The notes under the pieces: generated by a model
Seen by the model: the letters and a program-made list of their open reading frames with translations, nothing else
Told to the model about the DNA's origin: nothing
Databases searched by the model: none
Shown: one piece after another, positions 6,564-15,120 of the stretch
Layout: each line of letters starts with the position of its first letter
How positions within the stretch are numbered: position 1 is the stretch's first letter
Translations under genes and position numbers: made by a program
DNA from: Asticcacaulis sp.
GTDB lineage: Bacteria > Pseudomonadota > Alphaproteobacteria > Caulobacterales > Caulobacteraceae
Reading direction: 5' to 3'
DNA: 15,208 nt
Assembly (NCBI RefSeq): GCF_020217185.1
Contig: NZ_JAIWNX010000186.1
Span: 1-15,208 of the forward strand

Positions 6564-7919
6564 TTAGTTCCCTGAAATCTTTGCCGGGGCCTCGCGCATG
6601 ACGGGCCAGTCGGCGGGGGTGAGGTCATAGTGCTTCGGATCGGCGGGATGGGCCGGATCGAAGGCGGTGAAATCGGGCGCGGCCTTGAGGCCCAGCCCGC
6701 TCTGCGGAGCGGTGATCACCTGCGCCACGTAATTGGCGATCTGATAGGCGCCGTAGGCATTGTGATGGGTCTTGTCCTGACCGTTGTTGCCAAAGGCCAG
6801 CGGACTAATCTCAGGCCCCAGCGCCTCATAGAGCGTCTTCGTCTTCGCGGTCAGGTCGATAAACGGCACGTTCAACTCGGCCGCCACCTTGCGCACCGCG
6901 TCGTCATAGCCCGCCAGCGTATTGGTGATCTTGCCGTTTTCAAACGAGCGACGCGACACCGGCGAAATCAGCACCACCTTCGCCCCGCGCGTCTGCGCGT
7001 CCGTTGCAAAGGCCTTCAGCCAGGCGGGATATGAGTGTTCGGCATCGACATAGGTGCGCGGCCATTGCTTCTTCTGGTCATTATGGCCGAACTGTATCAG
7101 CACCACATCGCCCGCGCGCAGATCGCTCAGAAGCTTGTCCCAGCGCAGGGAGGTGACGAACGACTTCATCGTCTCGCCGGAGCGCGCGTGATTGGCGACG
7201 GAGACGTCGCTGGCCAGAAAGCGCGGTAGCATCTGCCCCCAGGAAGCGTAGTCGGTGCCGGCCTGATCGGTGACGGTCGAATCCCCGGCAATCAGAATAC
7301 GCCGCGCCTTGATAGGGGTGATCTCAACGCTTTGCACGGCGGGTGAGGGGCCTGAAAACGCGACCGTCAGCTTATCGTCCCAGGTGCGGCCGATGTCTTC
7401 ATCGCCGCGCAGACCGACGCGCGGCACCTTGCCCTTGGCGTCCTGTTCGGAGGTGACGACCGCGGCGTCGCGTACATTGACGATAAATTCGACCGTCTTC
7501 GTCTCCCCCTTTTTCAGCACCACCGGGGCCAGCATCAGCCGCCGGTCTTCGGCCCAGATCGAGGTGCGGCTGTCCGCCTTTTTCGTGCCCAGAGTCACGC
7601 GCACACGGTAATCACCGGGGACGGCCTTCACGGCCAGCGCCATTTCGTTGCCGTCGCGTGTATTGGTAAAGCCATAGCCGCGGGTTGCGTCATAGGTCAT
7701 GTCGGGGGTCACCCGCACAGCCGTCGCATCGGCTTTCAGGGCGGGGTCGAGCAGGAAGCGCTGGGGCAGGGGCGTCACGGAGGCCTCCGAAGCGGCGATC
7801 TGGGCCATGACGGATGTTCCGCCTAAACTTAGGGCCAGAGTCAGAACAAGGGCGCGCAGCCGCGTGCGAGTCTCATTTCCCTGATTGCTTTTGATCATAA
7901 TGGCGTTTTTTCTGATCAT
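6564..7919 (-). CDS. Rhamnogalacturonan acetylesterase (GDSL/SGNH, CE12-like)
   Basis: Removes acetyl groups from the rhamnogalacturonan I backbone so lyases and hydrolases can act. In the 451-residue frame, a signal peptide spans about residues 20-39 ([14 protein letters not shown], cut near VMA/Q), so it is exported. Residues about 60-200 form a beta-sandwich-like N-terminal domain, as in RhgT/YesT-type esterases. The SGNH domain follows: AGDST (nucleophile S214), SGET (G248), GHND (N280) and DKTHHN (D382 and H385). The start is uncertain. Two in-frame ATGs, at 7919 and 7898, each sit inside a copy of a direct repeat, and neither has a clear Shine-Dalgarno sequence. It leads the operon esterase-rhaM(-ATPase) and is divergent from the large glycosidase. 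Confidence 0.9.
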   Translation of the reverse strand: MIRKNAIMIKSNQGNETRTRLRALVLTLALSLGGTSVMAQIAASEASVTPLPQRFLLDPALKADATAVRVTPDMTYDATRGYGFTNTRDGNEMALAVKAVPGDYRVRVTLGTKKADSRTSIWAEDRRLMLAPVVLKKGETKTVEFIVNVRDAAVVTSEQDAKGKVPRVGLRGDEDIGRTWDDKLTVAFSGPSPAVQSVEITPIKARRILIAGDSTVTDQAGTDYASWGQMLPRFLASDVSVANHARSGETMKSFVTSLRWDKLLSDLRAGDVVLIQFGHNDQKKQWPRTYVDAEHSYPAWLKAFATDAQTRGAKVVLISPVSRRSFENGKITNTLAGYDDAVRKVAAELNVPFIDLTAKTKTLYEALGPEISPLAFGNNGQDKTHHNAYGAYQIANYVAQVITAPQSGLGLKAAPDFTAFDPAHPADPKHYDLTPADWPVMREAPAKISGN

Positions 7920-7922
7920 AAT
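7892..7922. promoter_or_regulatory. Direct repeats TGATCATAAT, 21 bp apart, over the esterase start codons
   Basis: TGATCATAAT occurs at 7892-7901 and 7913-7922, exactly 21 bp (two helical turns) apart, followed by TGGC and TTGGC. Read on the minus strand they are ATTATGATCA, each containing one of the two in-frame candidate ATGs. The GATCA core also appears in the rhaB and regulator upstream sites. This could be a two-site operator controlling the divergent esterase and glycosidase operons, or a 21-bp duplication of the start region. Confidence 0.45.
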
Positions 7923-7954
7923 TGGCCTTTATGTGCTCGTTTGTGATATTTTTT

Positions 7955-7978
7955 CATTGATATGGCCCGTCGTCAATG
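7955..7978. promoter_or_regulatory. Inverted repeat CATTGA-N12-TCAATG in the divergent promoter
   Basis: The half-sites 7955-7960 and 7973-7978 are perfect complements with 12 bases between them, in the 174-bp gap between the esterase and the large glycosidase. The spacing would suit a dimeric regulator. It was seen once only, so chance is possible. No confident -35/-10 pair was found in this gap. Confidence 0.2.
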
Positions 7979-8093
7979 TCATCTTAACGCACCAGCCGCC
8001 GCTGGCCGTCGCTGCGCGGGCGTCCAAGACCCGCCGATCTGAAGATCCCGGCCACGGCGCTGTCTCAGAGGAACCCCAAAAAGAGGACCCCCG

Positions 8094-11000
8094 ATGCCCA
8101 ACCAGAAACCGCTGCGCCGGAAGCTTTTCCGCATGGCAGCTCTTTCGCGTGTGTCGCAAATCGGTCTGATCGCCGCCGCCGGTGCCCTGCTGGCCTTTGG
8201 CGCGACGGCACAGGAACTGGGGATTCCGCAGGGCTCCGATGCGCAAAAGCAGGCGCAGGCCGCCAGTGACGCCGCCAAAGCGCAAAACGTCTTCCTGATG
8301 TCGGCCTTTATGGCCACCTCACAAAATACCCTCAGCCTGTTCACCTCCGCCGATGGCGTAACGTTCAGGACGCTGGGCTCTGAGGTCTATACGCCGCAAA
8401 AGGGTTTGCTGCGCGACCCGTCGATCATCCGCCATACGGACGGCTATTATTACGTCGTCTATACCACCAACTGGGACGGCTCGGATTTCGGGATCACCCG
8501 CTCGAAAGACCTGAAAAGCTGGGAGCTGGTGCGCGAGGTCAAGATCGACCTGCCGGGCGTCACCAATACCTGGGCACCCGAATGGTTCCGCGACAAGGAC
8601 GGCAGCCTGAAGGTCGTCGTGTCCCTGTCTAAGGGCGGCACCAAGGGGCCGTTCGGGGCCTATGTGATCGAGCCCAACTCTGATTTCTCGCAATGGTCGG
8701 CGCCCAAGCCGATGCAGGGCCTGCAAGGCAACTATATCGACACCTTTGTGGTGGCCACCGACAAGGGCTACACCGCCTTCGTCAAGAACGAGACGACCAA
8801 ATTCATCGAACTGGCCACGGCCAAATCGCTCTACGGCCCGTGGAAAATCGAGAAAAAGGGTGACTGGGCCGGGTGGGGCGACTGGCGCGAAGGTCAGGCG
8901 CTGGTGAAGCTTCCTGATGGCGGGTGGCGCATCTATTTCGACGACTATATCACCAAGCGCTACTGGTATTCCGACAGCCACGATAATTTCAAAACCTGGA
9001 CGCCGAAGAAGGAAATCGGCGGCGTGTCGGGCGTGGTGCGTCACTTCACCGTCCTGTCCGAAGACCCGAAGGCTCTGGCCGAAGCCACCAAGCCTAAAAA
9101 CCCGCCGAAAAAAGTCACCTGGGACGAACACTCCCTGATGGTCGATGGCAAGCGCATCATGGTGTGGTCGGGCGAAGTGCACCCCTTCCGCCTGCCCAAT
9201 CCGTCCCTGTGGCGCGACGTGCTGCAAAAGATGAAAGCGTCGGGCTTCAACGGCGTCGCCTTCTATTTCAACTGGGGCTACCACTCGCCGGCACCGGGCG
9301 TTTATGATTTTACCGGCATCCGCAATGTCGAACGCGCCATCGAAATCGCCGAAGAAGAGGGCATGTACGTCATTGCCCGCACCGGCCCCTATGTGAATGC
9401 CGAACTGACCGGCGGGGGCTTCCCCGGCTGGCTGTTGCGTCAGCGCGCCGAAGCCCGCACCGATGACCCGCTGTTTCTGGCCGCCACCGATGAGTGGATG
9501 ACGCAGATCAACGCCATCATTGCGCGGCATCAGATCACCAACGGCACCGGCAATGTCATCGCTTATCAGCTCGAAAACGAGCTGGGCAAGGTCGAGCCCA
9601 AGCACGTGCGTCAGATGGAGCATCTGGCCAAAAAGGCGCGCGCCGACGGCATCAGCGTGCCCTTCTTCCATAATGCAGCCGGGCGTCTGCCCGACTGGAC
9701 GCCGAAGGATTCAACCGCGCCGTGGGCCAATCCGGGGCCGACGGACATCTATGCCTTTGACGGCTATCCGGGCGGCACCTGTAATGTTCATGCTGATCCG
9801 TCCGGTCCCAACAAGGCGCCCGACTGGGGCATCTATGGCACGACGCCGCCGCGCATCGGCTCGCTGTCTTCGCCCAAAACGCCCGGTTTTGCAGCCGAGC
9901 TGGGCGGCGGCTGGTTCGATTACTGGGGCTCGAACGGCACCTATGAGTGTACGGCCAAGCGTCAGGGCAAGGGCTATCAGCGCGTCTTCTACGGCACCAA
10001 CCTGATCAACCGCATCACCATCCACAACGTCTATATGACGTTTGGCGGCACTTCGTGGGGCTGGCTGGCCGGGCCGGTTGTCTACACCTCCTACGACTAT
10101 GGCGCGGCCATTTCCGAAGACCGGGGCCTGCGTGAAAAGGCCTATGCGCTGAAGCAGCAGGGCATGTTCGTTCAGGCGGCGGAACAGGTGCTGGCCGAAA
10201 TGGACAAGGGCCCGGTGCTCAAGCCCTCGAACGATAAGATCAAGGTCTATCACAACATCAATCCGACGCTGAAGACCCACATCCTGTTTGCGGTTCATAA
10301 CCCGTCCGATGCCCTGACCGACGACAGTGCCACGTTTGAGCTGACGACCAAGGACGGCACCTATACCATCCCGGTGCGCGTCAATGGTCAGGACGCCAAG
10401 ATGCTGCTGGCGTCCTACGCGATGGAGCGTCAGCATCTCGTCTATTCCAACTCGGAAATCCAGACGCATTTCCAGACTGGTGAACAGGACATCGCGCTGC
10501 TGCATGGCCGTGTCGGGGAGGCGGGCGAAACCGTCCTGCGCTTCTCGCAAGCGCCGAAGGTCGAGCTTCTGTCGGGTCAGGCGACGACGAAGTTCGATGC
10601 CAAAACTGGCGATCTGAAGATCAGCTATACGCATAGTGGCCTGATCCGTCTGCGCATCACCGGGGGTGGCCGTGCGCCGCTGCTGCTGCTGATCGCCGAT
10701 GAGCCGACCAGTTTCAATTTCTGGCGTCAGGAGACGGCGGAAGGCCCGGTGCTGCAAATGACGGCGGCTCTGGTACGCGAAGCCAGGCTTTCAGGCGGCA
10801 AGCTCGACCTGCTGGGCGACACCATGACGGAATCGGCCCTGACGATCTGGGGACCGAAGTCGGTTGAAAGCGTCACCTTCAATGGCGAACCGGTCGCCGT
10901 CACGGCGCAAAACGACGGCAGCCTGTTCAGCACCCAGCCCCTGCCGCGTCCGGAAAAGGTGACCTTGCCGGACCTCGCGCAGGTGGCGTGGACGCGCCGC

Positions 11001-12056
11001 ATGGACAGCCCAGAAGCGCAACCGGGCTTTGACGACAGCCAGTGGGTCAAGGCCGATAACCGCCCGACGGCGGCCCAGACCTGGACGACCACCGAACGCG
11101 GTCAGCCAACGCTCAGCATGAGCGATTACGGTTTCCACCACGGCGATGTCTGGTATCGCGGGCGCGTGAAGATTACCGATCAGACGGCGGATCAGCTTGA
11201 GCTGTTCTACGGCGCGGGCGGGGCCGGCATGATTCAGGTGTGGGTCGATGGCAAATATATTGGCCAGCACGAACACGATACGGGCCGTCAGTTCCCCGAA
11301 ACCACCGACAGCGTGAAGTTCAAGCTCGACAAGCTGACGCCCGGTGAGCACGTCATTTCGGTCATGGTGCGCAACAATTCGCACAACTGGGACCTGATGG
11401 CCGATGACGCCCACCGCGAAGCGCGCGGCCTGATCGCCGCATCGCTGACCACGCGCGCCGGTCGCCGTTTTGCGGTGCCGATCGAATGGCGCATTCAGGG
11501 CAATAAAGGCGGCGAACAGATCGCCGACCTCGTCCGCGGTCCTCTGAACAATGGCGGCCTCTATGGTGAGCGCGAAGGCTGGTATCTGCCGGGCAAGCTC
11601 GCGCAGCCCCAAAAGTGTGACGCGGTTTTGGGACAGAGCTGCGCGACCCAGAATGACGTTTGGGAGAGCGCAAGTCAGACTGCTGCGCCTCCCGCGCCGG
11701 GCACCTACTGGCTGCGCACGCAGTTCAGGCTCGACCTGCCCAAGGGGCACGATGTGCAGCTTGGCCTCAGCTTCGGCGATACGACGCAGCCGCGCTCGGA
11801 CCGTGAAAACCGTGTGCTGATCTTCGTCAACGGCTGGAATATGGGGCAGTTTATCGCCCACATCGGCCCTCAGCGCACCTTTGTCATCCCGCCGGGTATC
11901 CTAAACCCCAATGGCGATAACACCATCGCTCTGGCCGTCACCACCGATGGCAAGCCGGAAAACGCGCTGGAGCCCGTGCAACTGGTTAACCTGCGTACCG
12001 CGCGCACCAGTGTCCCCCTCGACATCATGCCCGCACCCAATAAACTGCAACGCTAA
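8094..12056 (+). CDS. Secreted GH43-like + GH35 fusion glycosidase (beta-galactosidase type)
   Basis: One uninterrupted 1320-residue frame holding two glycosidase modules. Residues 1-39 are a signal peptide with a long basic n-region (cut near GATA/Q). Residues about 65-325 look like a GH43-type five-bladed propeller: LLRDPSIIRH (D108, base), TWAPEWF (159-165), NYIDTF (D216) and WREGQALVK (E266, acid), so the expected acidic trio is present. A K/P-rich linker follows (about 326-342). Residues about 343-690 are GH35: YQLENELG (acid/base E496) and AAELGGGWFDYWG (nucleophile E602). Residues about 700-1310 are beta-sandwich and galactose-binding-like domains, with two BetaGal 4/5-type units near 1015-1100 and 1203-1285. 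Likely job: releasing arabinose and galactose from RG-I side chains, on the cell surface or in the periplasm. Start chosen for AGAGGA six bases upstream. It leads the plus-strand operon with GH105 and the transporter. Confidence 0.9.
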   Translation: MPNQKPLRRKLFRMAALSRVSQIGLIAAAGALLAFGATAQELGIPQGSDAQKQAQAASDAAKAQNVFLMSAFMATSQNTLSLFTSADGVTFRTLGSEVYTPQKGLLRDPSIIRHTDGYYYVVYTTNWDGSDFGITRSKDLKSWELVREVKIDLPGVTNTWAPEWFRDKDGSLKVVVSLSKGGTKGPFGAYVIEPNSDFSQWSAPKPMQGLQGNYIDTFVVATDKGYTAFVKNETTKFIELATAKSLYGPWKIEKKGDWAGWGDWREGQALVKLPDGGWRIYFDDYITKRYWYSDSHDNFKTWTPKKEIGGVSGVVRHFTVLSEDPKALAEATKPKNPPKKVTWDEHSLMVDGKRIMVWSGEVHPFRLPNPSLWRDVLQKMKASGFNGVAFYFNWGYHSPAPGVYDFTGIRNVERAIEIAEEEGMYVIARTGPYVNAELTGGGFPGWLLRQRAEARTDDPLFLAATDEWMTQINAIIARHQITNGTGNVIAYQLENELGKVEPKHVRQMEHLAKKARADGISVPFFHNAAGRLPDWTPKDSTAPWANPGPTDIYAFDGYPGGTCNVHADPSGPNKAPDWGIYGTTPPRIGSLSSPKTPGFAAELGGGWFDYWGSNGTYECTAKRQGKGYQRVFYGTNLINRITIHNVYMTFGGTSWGWLAGPVVYTSYDYGAAISEDRGLREKAYALKQQGMFVQAAEQVLAEMDKGPVLKPSNDKIKVYHNINPTLKTHILFAVHNPSDALTDDSATFELTTKDGTYTIPVRVNGQDAKMLLASYAMERQHLVYSNSEIQTHFQTGEQDIALLHGRVGEAGETVLRFSQAPKVELLSGQATTKFDAKTGDLKISYTHSGLIRLRITGGGRAPLLLLIADEPTSFNFWRQETAEGPVLQMTAALVREARLSGGKLDLLGDTMTESALTIWGPKSVESVTFNGEPVAVTAQNDGSLFSTQPLPRPEKVTLPDLAQVAWTRRMDSPEAQPGFDDSQWVKADNRPTAAQTWTTTERGQPTLSMSDYGFHHGDVWYRGRVKITDQTADQLELFYGAGGAGMIQVWVDGKYIGQHEHDTGRQFPETTDSVKFKLDKLTPGEHVISVMVRNNSHNWDLMADDAHREARGLIAASLTTRAGRRFAVPIEWRIQGNKGGEQIADLVRGPLNNGGLYGEREGWYLPGKLAQPQKCDAVLGQSCATQNDVWESASQTAAPPAPGTYWLRTQFRLDLPKGHDVQLGLSFGDTTQPRSDRENRVLIFVNGWNMGQFIAHIGPQRTFVIPPGILNPNGDNTIALAVTTDGKPENALEPVQLVNLRTARTSVPLDIMPAPNKLQR

Positions 12057-12088
12057 CAGTACCTTCCCTCCCAAGAAGTCCCTCTCTC

Positions 12089-13285
12089 ATGACCGCTCAG
12101 ATCCTCAAAAAGCCCGTCAATACGAACAATCAGGTCCTCACCCCGACCGATCCGTTCAACATCCATCCGCTGCTGCAACATCAGTCGGCGGCGCTGGATG
12201 CCGATCGTGACGATTACCGCCGGGCCATCGACCTGTTGATCGACAATCTGATCCACATTGAGGACACGTCGGGTGAGTTTCTGCTGCGCCTGACCGATGG
12301 TCGCGTGATCGACACCAAGGCCTGGCATGGCTTTGAGTGGACGCAAGGCATCGGCCTTTACGGCATGTACAAGGTCTGGGAGATGACCGGCGATAAAAAA
12401 GCCTGGGACATCATGATCAACTGGTTCGAGGACCGGTTCAAGGAAGGCTCGCCGTCGCGTAATATCAATACGGTCGCGCCCTTCCTGACGCTGGCCTACC
12501 TGTTTGAGCGCACCGGCGACCGCCGCTATCTGCCCTATCTCGATGTGTGGGCGGAGTGGGTCTATAACGATCTTCCGCGTACGGAAGAAGGTGGCTTCCA
12601 GCACATCGTCTATAACAGCGTCAATAACCAGCAACTGTGGGATGACACGCTGATGATGTCGGTCGTGCCGCTGGCCAAGATCGGCCTGCTGCTCAATCGT
12701 CCGCACTATGTCGAAGAGGCCAAGCGTCAGTTCCTGATCCATATCAAGTACCTGACCGACCGTAAGACCGGCCTGTGGTTCCACGGCTGGACCTTTGATG
12801 GTCGCCACAACTTCGCCAACGCCCTGTGGGGGCGTGGCAATTCGTGGGTCACCATTGTCATCCCGGAATTTATCGAGCTTCTAAATCTGCCGAAGGACGA
12901 CGCCTTCCGTATGTTCCTGATCGAGACGCTGGAGGCACAGGTCAAAGCCCTTGCGAAAGTTCAGGCCCCATCGGGCCTGTGGCGCACCATCCTTGACGAT
13001 GAAACCTCCTACGAAGAGGCCGCGGCCTCGGCGGGTTTCGCCTATGGTATCCTGAAGGCCGTGCGTAAGGGCTATATCTCGCGTGAGTATGAAGCCATTG
13101 GCATCAAGGCCGCCAAGGCCGTGCGCGCCCATATCAACAGCGCGGGTGAACTGACCCAGGTGTCGTTTGGCACGCCGGTGTTCAACTCCATTCAGGAATA
13201 TAAGGACATCCCGCTGACCTCGATGCCGTTTGGTCAGGCCATGGCGCTGCTGACCATGGGCGAGTTCCTGTACCGCTTTATTTAA
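12089..13285 (+). CDS. Unsaturated rhamnogalacturonyl hydrolase (GH105)
   Basis: Hydrolyses the unsaturated galacturonate from the non-reducing end of lyase products such as delta-GalA-rhamnose, freeing rhamnose. The 398-residue protein has the (alpha/alpha)6 barrel pattern of YteR/RhiN enzymes: KAWHGFEWTQG (78-87), QLWDDTLMM (182-190) with the catalytic aspartate in the DD pair, WFHGWTFDG (230-238) with the conserved histidine, and WGRGNSW (247-253). There is no signal peptide, so it works in the cytoplasm on imported oligosaccharides. It starts 32 bp after the fusion glycosidase stop, with a moderate AAGAAG ten bases upstream of the ATG. The transporter gene follows after a 156-bp palindrome-rich gap. 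The N-terminal 35 or so residues are poorly conserved-looking. GH88-like activity is the main alternative and is less likely. Confidence 0.93.
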   Translation: MTAQILKKPVNTNNQVLTPTDPFNIHPLLQHQSAALDADRDDYRRAIDLLIDNLIHIEDTSGEFLLRLTDGRVIDTKAWHGFEWTQGIGLYGMYKVWEMTGDKKAWDIMINWFEDRFKEGSPSRNINTVAPFLTLAYLFERTGDRRYLPYLDVWAEWVYNDLPRTEEGGFQHIVYNSVNNQQLWDDTLMMSVVPLAKIGLLLNRPHYVEEAKRQFLIHIKYLTDRKTGLWFHGWTFDGRHNFANALWGRGNSWVTIVIPEFIELLNLPKDDAFRMFLIETLEAQVKALAKVQAPSGLWRTILDDETSYEEAAASAGFAYGILKAVRKGYISREYEAIGIKAAKAVRAHINSAGELTQVSFGTPVFNSIQEYKDIPLTSMPFGQAMALLTMGEFLYRFI

Positions 13286-13290
13286 CACGC

Positions 13291-13321
13291 ACCTCCCCGG
13301 TTCAGGGGAAGTGGATTTTTT
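13291..13321 (+). terminator. Probable (leaky) intrinsic terminator after GH105
   Basis: ACCTCCCC (13291-13298) pairs with GGGGAAGT (13305-13312) with one mismatch around a 6-base loop, and six T's follow at 13316-13321. It begins 6 bp after the GH105 stop. It may cut down read-through to the transporter rather than end transcription fully. A diverged copy lies at 13396-13427. Confidence 0.45.
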
Positions 13322-13376
13322 GGTGCGAGCCAAAAAAAGACGGTGGGGTTTAGGTCGGCATGATCAGCCCCTTCAG

Positions 13377-13427
13377 TCGCCGTCAAGACGGCGATACCTC
13401 CCCCGCTATGCAAGGGAGGCGGATTTT
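13377..13427 (+). repeat. Palindromes before the transporter, including a second C-rich hairpin
   Basis: TCGCCGTC-AA-GACGGCGA (13377-13394) is a perfect 8-bp hairpin. It is followed by CCTCCC (13397-13402) pairing with GGGAGG (13414-13419) and then GGATTTT. That second unit is a diverged copy of the 13291-13321 hairpin: both run ACCTCCCC, loop, AGGG, purine-rich arm, GGATTTT. The transporter RBS GGGAG (13428-13432) follows directly, so the structure lies in its leader. Confidence 0.5.
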
Positions 13428-13441
13428 GGGAGTGAAACGAT

Positions 13442-15055
13442 ATGGCCGAAGTGGCTCAGGTGCGTAAGCCAAGCTGGATCAACTACTGGGGTTGGGGATC
13501 GGGCGATATGCTCGGTGCCGGGGCTCAGGCCGTCATCACCGGCTGGCTGTTTTATTTCTTCACCAATTTCTGCGGTCTGAGCGCCATTGATGCCGGGTTT
13601 ATCCTTGGCCTGCCGCGCCTGCTCGAAGCCATTACCTGCCCGCTGATCGGCTATATCTCCGACAATCTGCGCCATACCTGGGTGGGTCGTAAAATCGGCC
13701 GGCGCAAGATCTTCCTGCTGATCACCATACCCTTGCTGCCGTCCTTCGCGCTGTTGTTCGTGACCGGACAGACCTTCTGGTACTATCTTTCCGTCTTCAT
13801 CTTCTTCGAACTCCTCTACACCATGTTCCTCATTCCGTGGGAAACGCTCGCCGCGGAAATGACCAAGGATTACAAGGAAAAAGCCAAGTTCGCCGGCGCG
13901 CGCATGATCATTGCGCAGTCGTCTGCGATCCTCGCCTCCTACCTGCCGACCTTCATTATCGACAATTTTGGGGGCAAGGATTCGCCAGACACCTTCCTGA
14001 TCATGGCGACCATTTTTGGTCTGCTGTTCTCGCTGGTGGTGATTCTGGTGGTTGTCTTCTCGTGGGAGCGTCCGTACACGGAAGATGAAAAGCTTATCCA
14101 GCCGCAACCCTTCAATGCCGCCGCCGCGCTGATGATCCCGGTCAACATGTTCCGCGACCTGTTCTCGACGCTGAAACTGCGCGCCTTTCGTCAGCACCTG
14201 TCGATCTATCTGGGCGGATACCTGTCGCAGGACATCTTCAACACTGCCTTCCCACTGTTTGTGGCGACCGTTCTGGCGGCCGGGGCGACGCTGAGCAAGG
14301 GCGAAACCACGACGCTGATTTCGGGTATGATGACGCTGATGTACATTGCGCAGCTCGTCTCGGTGATGATCGCCATTCAGGTGGTGATCAAGACGGGGCC
14401 GACCCTGGCCTATCGCATCGCCATCAGCTTTGTGGGCGCCGCGCTGTTGCTGTTCCTCGCCTTCTACTTCACCCAGCCCGCGGGTATTGCGGCGGGCCTC
14501 GGAGGCCTGAATGGCAATCTGTTTGCGGCCTTCAGCCATTCCAATTTCGGCGTCGCCTTCTGGCTGATCGTGCCGATCATTCTGGCGGGTCTGGGTCGCG
14601 GCACGCTGAACTTTGTGCCGTGGTCGGTCTATAACTATCTGCCTGACATTGACGAGGCCGTGACCGGTCAGCGCCGCGAAGGCATCTTCGCCGGTGTCAT
14701 GACTCTGGTGCGTAAGGTGGCGCAGTCTGCGGCCATCGTGGCGACCGGCTGGATCATCAATCAGGGTGGCTATCTGGCGGCACCAAAGGATTCGTCCGTT
14801 GTCATCCAGCAGTCTCCGGAAGCCATCCATACGATTGTGCTGGTCCTGATCGCCGGTCCGATCGTCGTGATGGTGCTGGGTATGATCATTTCGTGGCGCT
14901 TTGGCCTGAACGTCACATCCCACGGCATCCTCGTCCACGAAGTGGAGCGTCTGCGCGCCGGGGAAACCGAGCCGGAATCGGAGGAAAGCCGTCGTGTGGT
15001 TGAAAACCTGACCGGCTTCAAGTTTGAAAAACTTTGGGGCCGCTACAAGCGCTAA
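13442..15055 (+). CDS. GPH-family sugar:cation symporter (MFS), likely rhamnogalacturonide importer
   Basis: A 537-residue inner-membrane protein with about twelve hydrophobic segments and the GPH (MelB/YicJ) pattern. The cytoplasmic loop after TM2 carries PLIGYISDN (67-75) then VGRKIGRRKIF (81-91); the first part of the central loop has ERPYTEDEKLI; NYLPDIDEAVTGQRREGIF, with EG-F, is the late family signature. Substrate is not readable from sequence. The neighbouring cytoplasmic GH105 and rhamnose genes suggest uptake of unsaturated rhamnogalacturonan disaccharides, the role of RhiT/TogT-type carriers in soft-rot enterobacteria. The ATG has GGGAG nine bases upstream. Two interdomain loops are longer than in E. 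coli MelB (e.g. about residues 380-405). The gene is followed at once by a strong terminator, which ends the operon. Confidence 0.88.
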   Translation: MAEVAQVRKPSWINYWGWGSGDMLGAGAQAVITGWLFYFFTNFCGLSAIDAGFILGLPRLLEAITCPLIGYISDNLRHTWVGRKIGRRKIFLLITIPLLPSFALLFVTGQTFWYYLSVFIFFELLYTMFLIPWETLAAEMTKDYKEKAKFAGARMIIAQSSAILASYLPTFIIDNFGGKDSPDTFLIMATIFGLLFSLVVILVVVFSWERPYTEDEKLIQPQPFNAAAALMIPVNMFRDLFSTLKLRAFRQHLSIYLGGYLSQDIFNTAFPLFVATVLAAGATLSKGETTTLISGMMTLMYIAQLVSVMIAIQVVIKTGPTLAYRIAISFVGAALLLFLAFYFTQPAGIAAGLGGLNGNLFAAFSHSNFGVAFWLIVPIILAGLGRGTLNFVPWSVYNYLPDIDEAVTGQRREGIFAGVMTLVRKVAQSAAIVATGWIINQGGYLAAPKDSSVVIQQSPEAIHTIVLVLIAGPIVVMVLGMIISWRFGLNVTSHGILVHEVERLRAGETEPESEESRRVVENLTGFKFEKLWGRYKR

Positions 15056-15065
15056 GCCACAAAAC

Positions 15066-15097
15066 AAAACCCCCGCTTCAATCAAGCGGGGGTTTTT
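15066..15097 (+). terminator. Strong intrinsic terminator of the glycosidase-transporter operon
   Basis: AAAACCCCCGCTT (15066-15078) pairs perfectly with AAGCGGGGGTTTT (15084-15096) around a 5-base loop, and the T-run reaches 15097. It begins 10 bp after the transporter stop. The A-tract on the left side would make it work in the reverse direction too, although no gene from the right is visible here. Confidence 0.93.
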
Positions 15098-15120
15098 CGT
15101 TTCCGGTAGTCGGTGTTTAG

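Noticed and set aside
8319..9671. Long minus-strand open frame (450 codons) opposite the fusion glycosidase
   Set aside because: Antisense to recognised GH43 and GH35 motifs, with no RBS or domain resemblance. The frames at 9711-10757 and 10791-11861 were rejected for the same reason.
13406..15085. Long open frame on the minus strand (559 codons) opposite the transporter
   Set aside because: The translation is rich in R/H/Q/D with no family features, and lies fully antisense to a clear 12-TM transporter. It is a GC-rich shadow frame.
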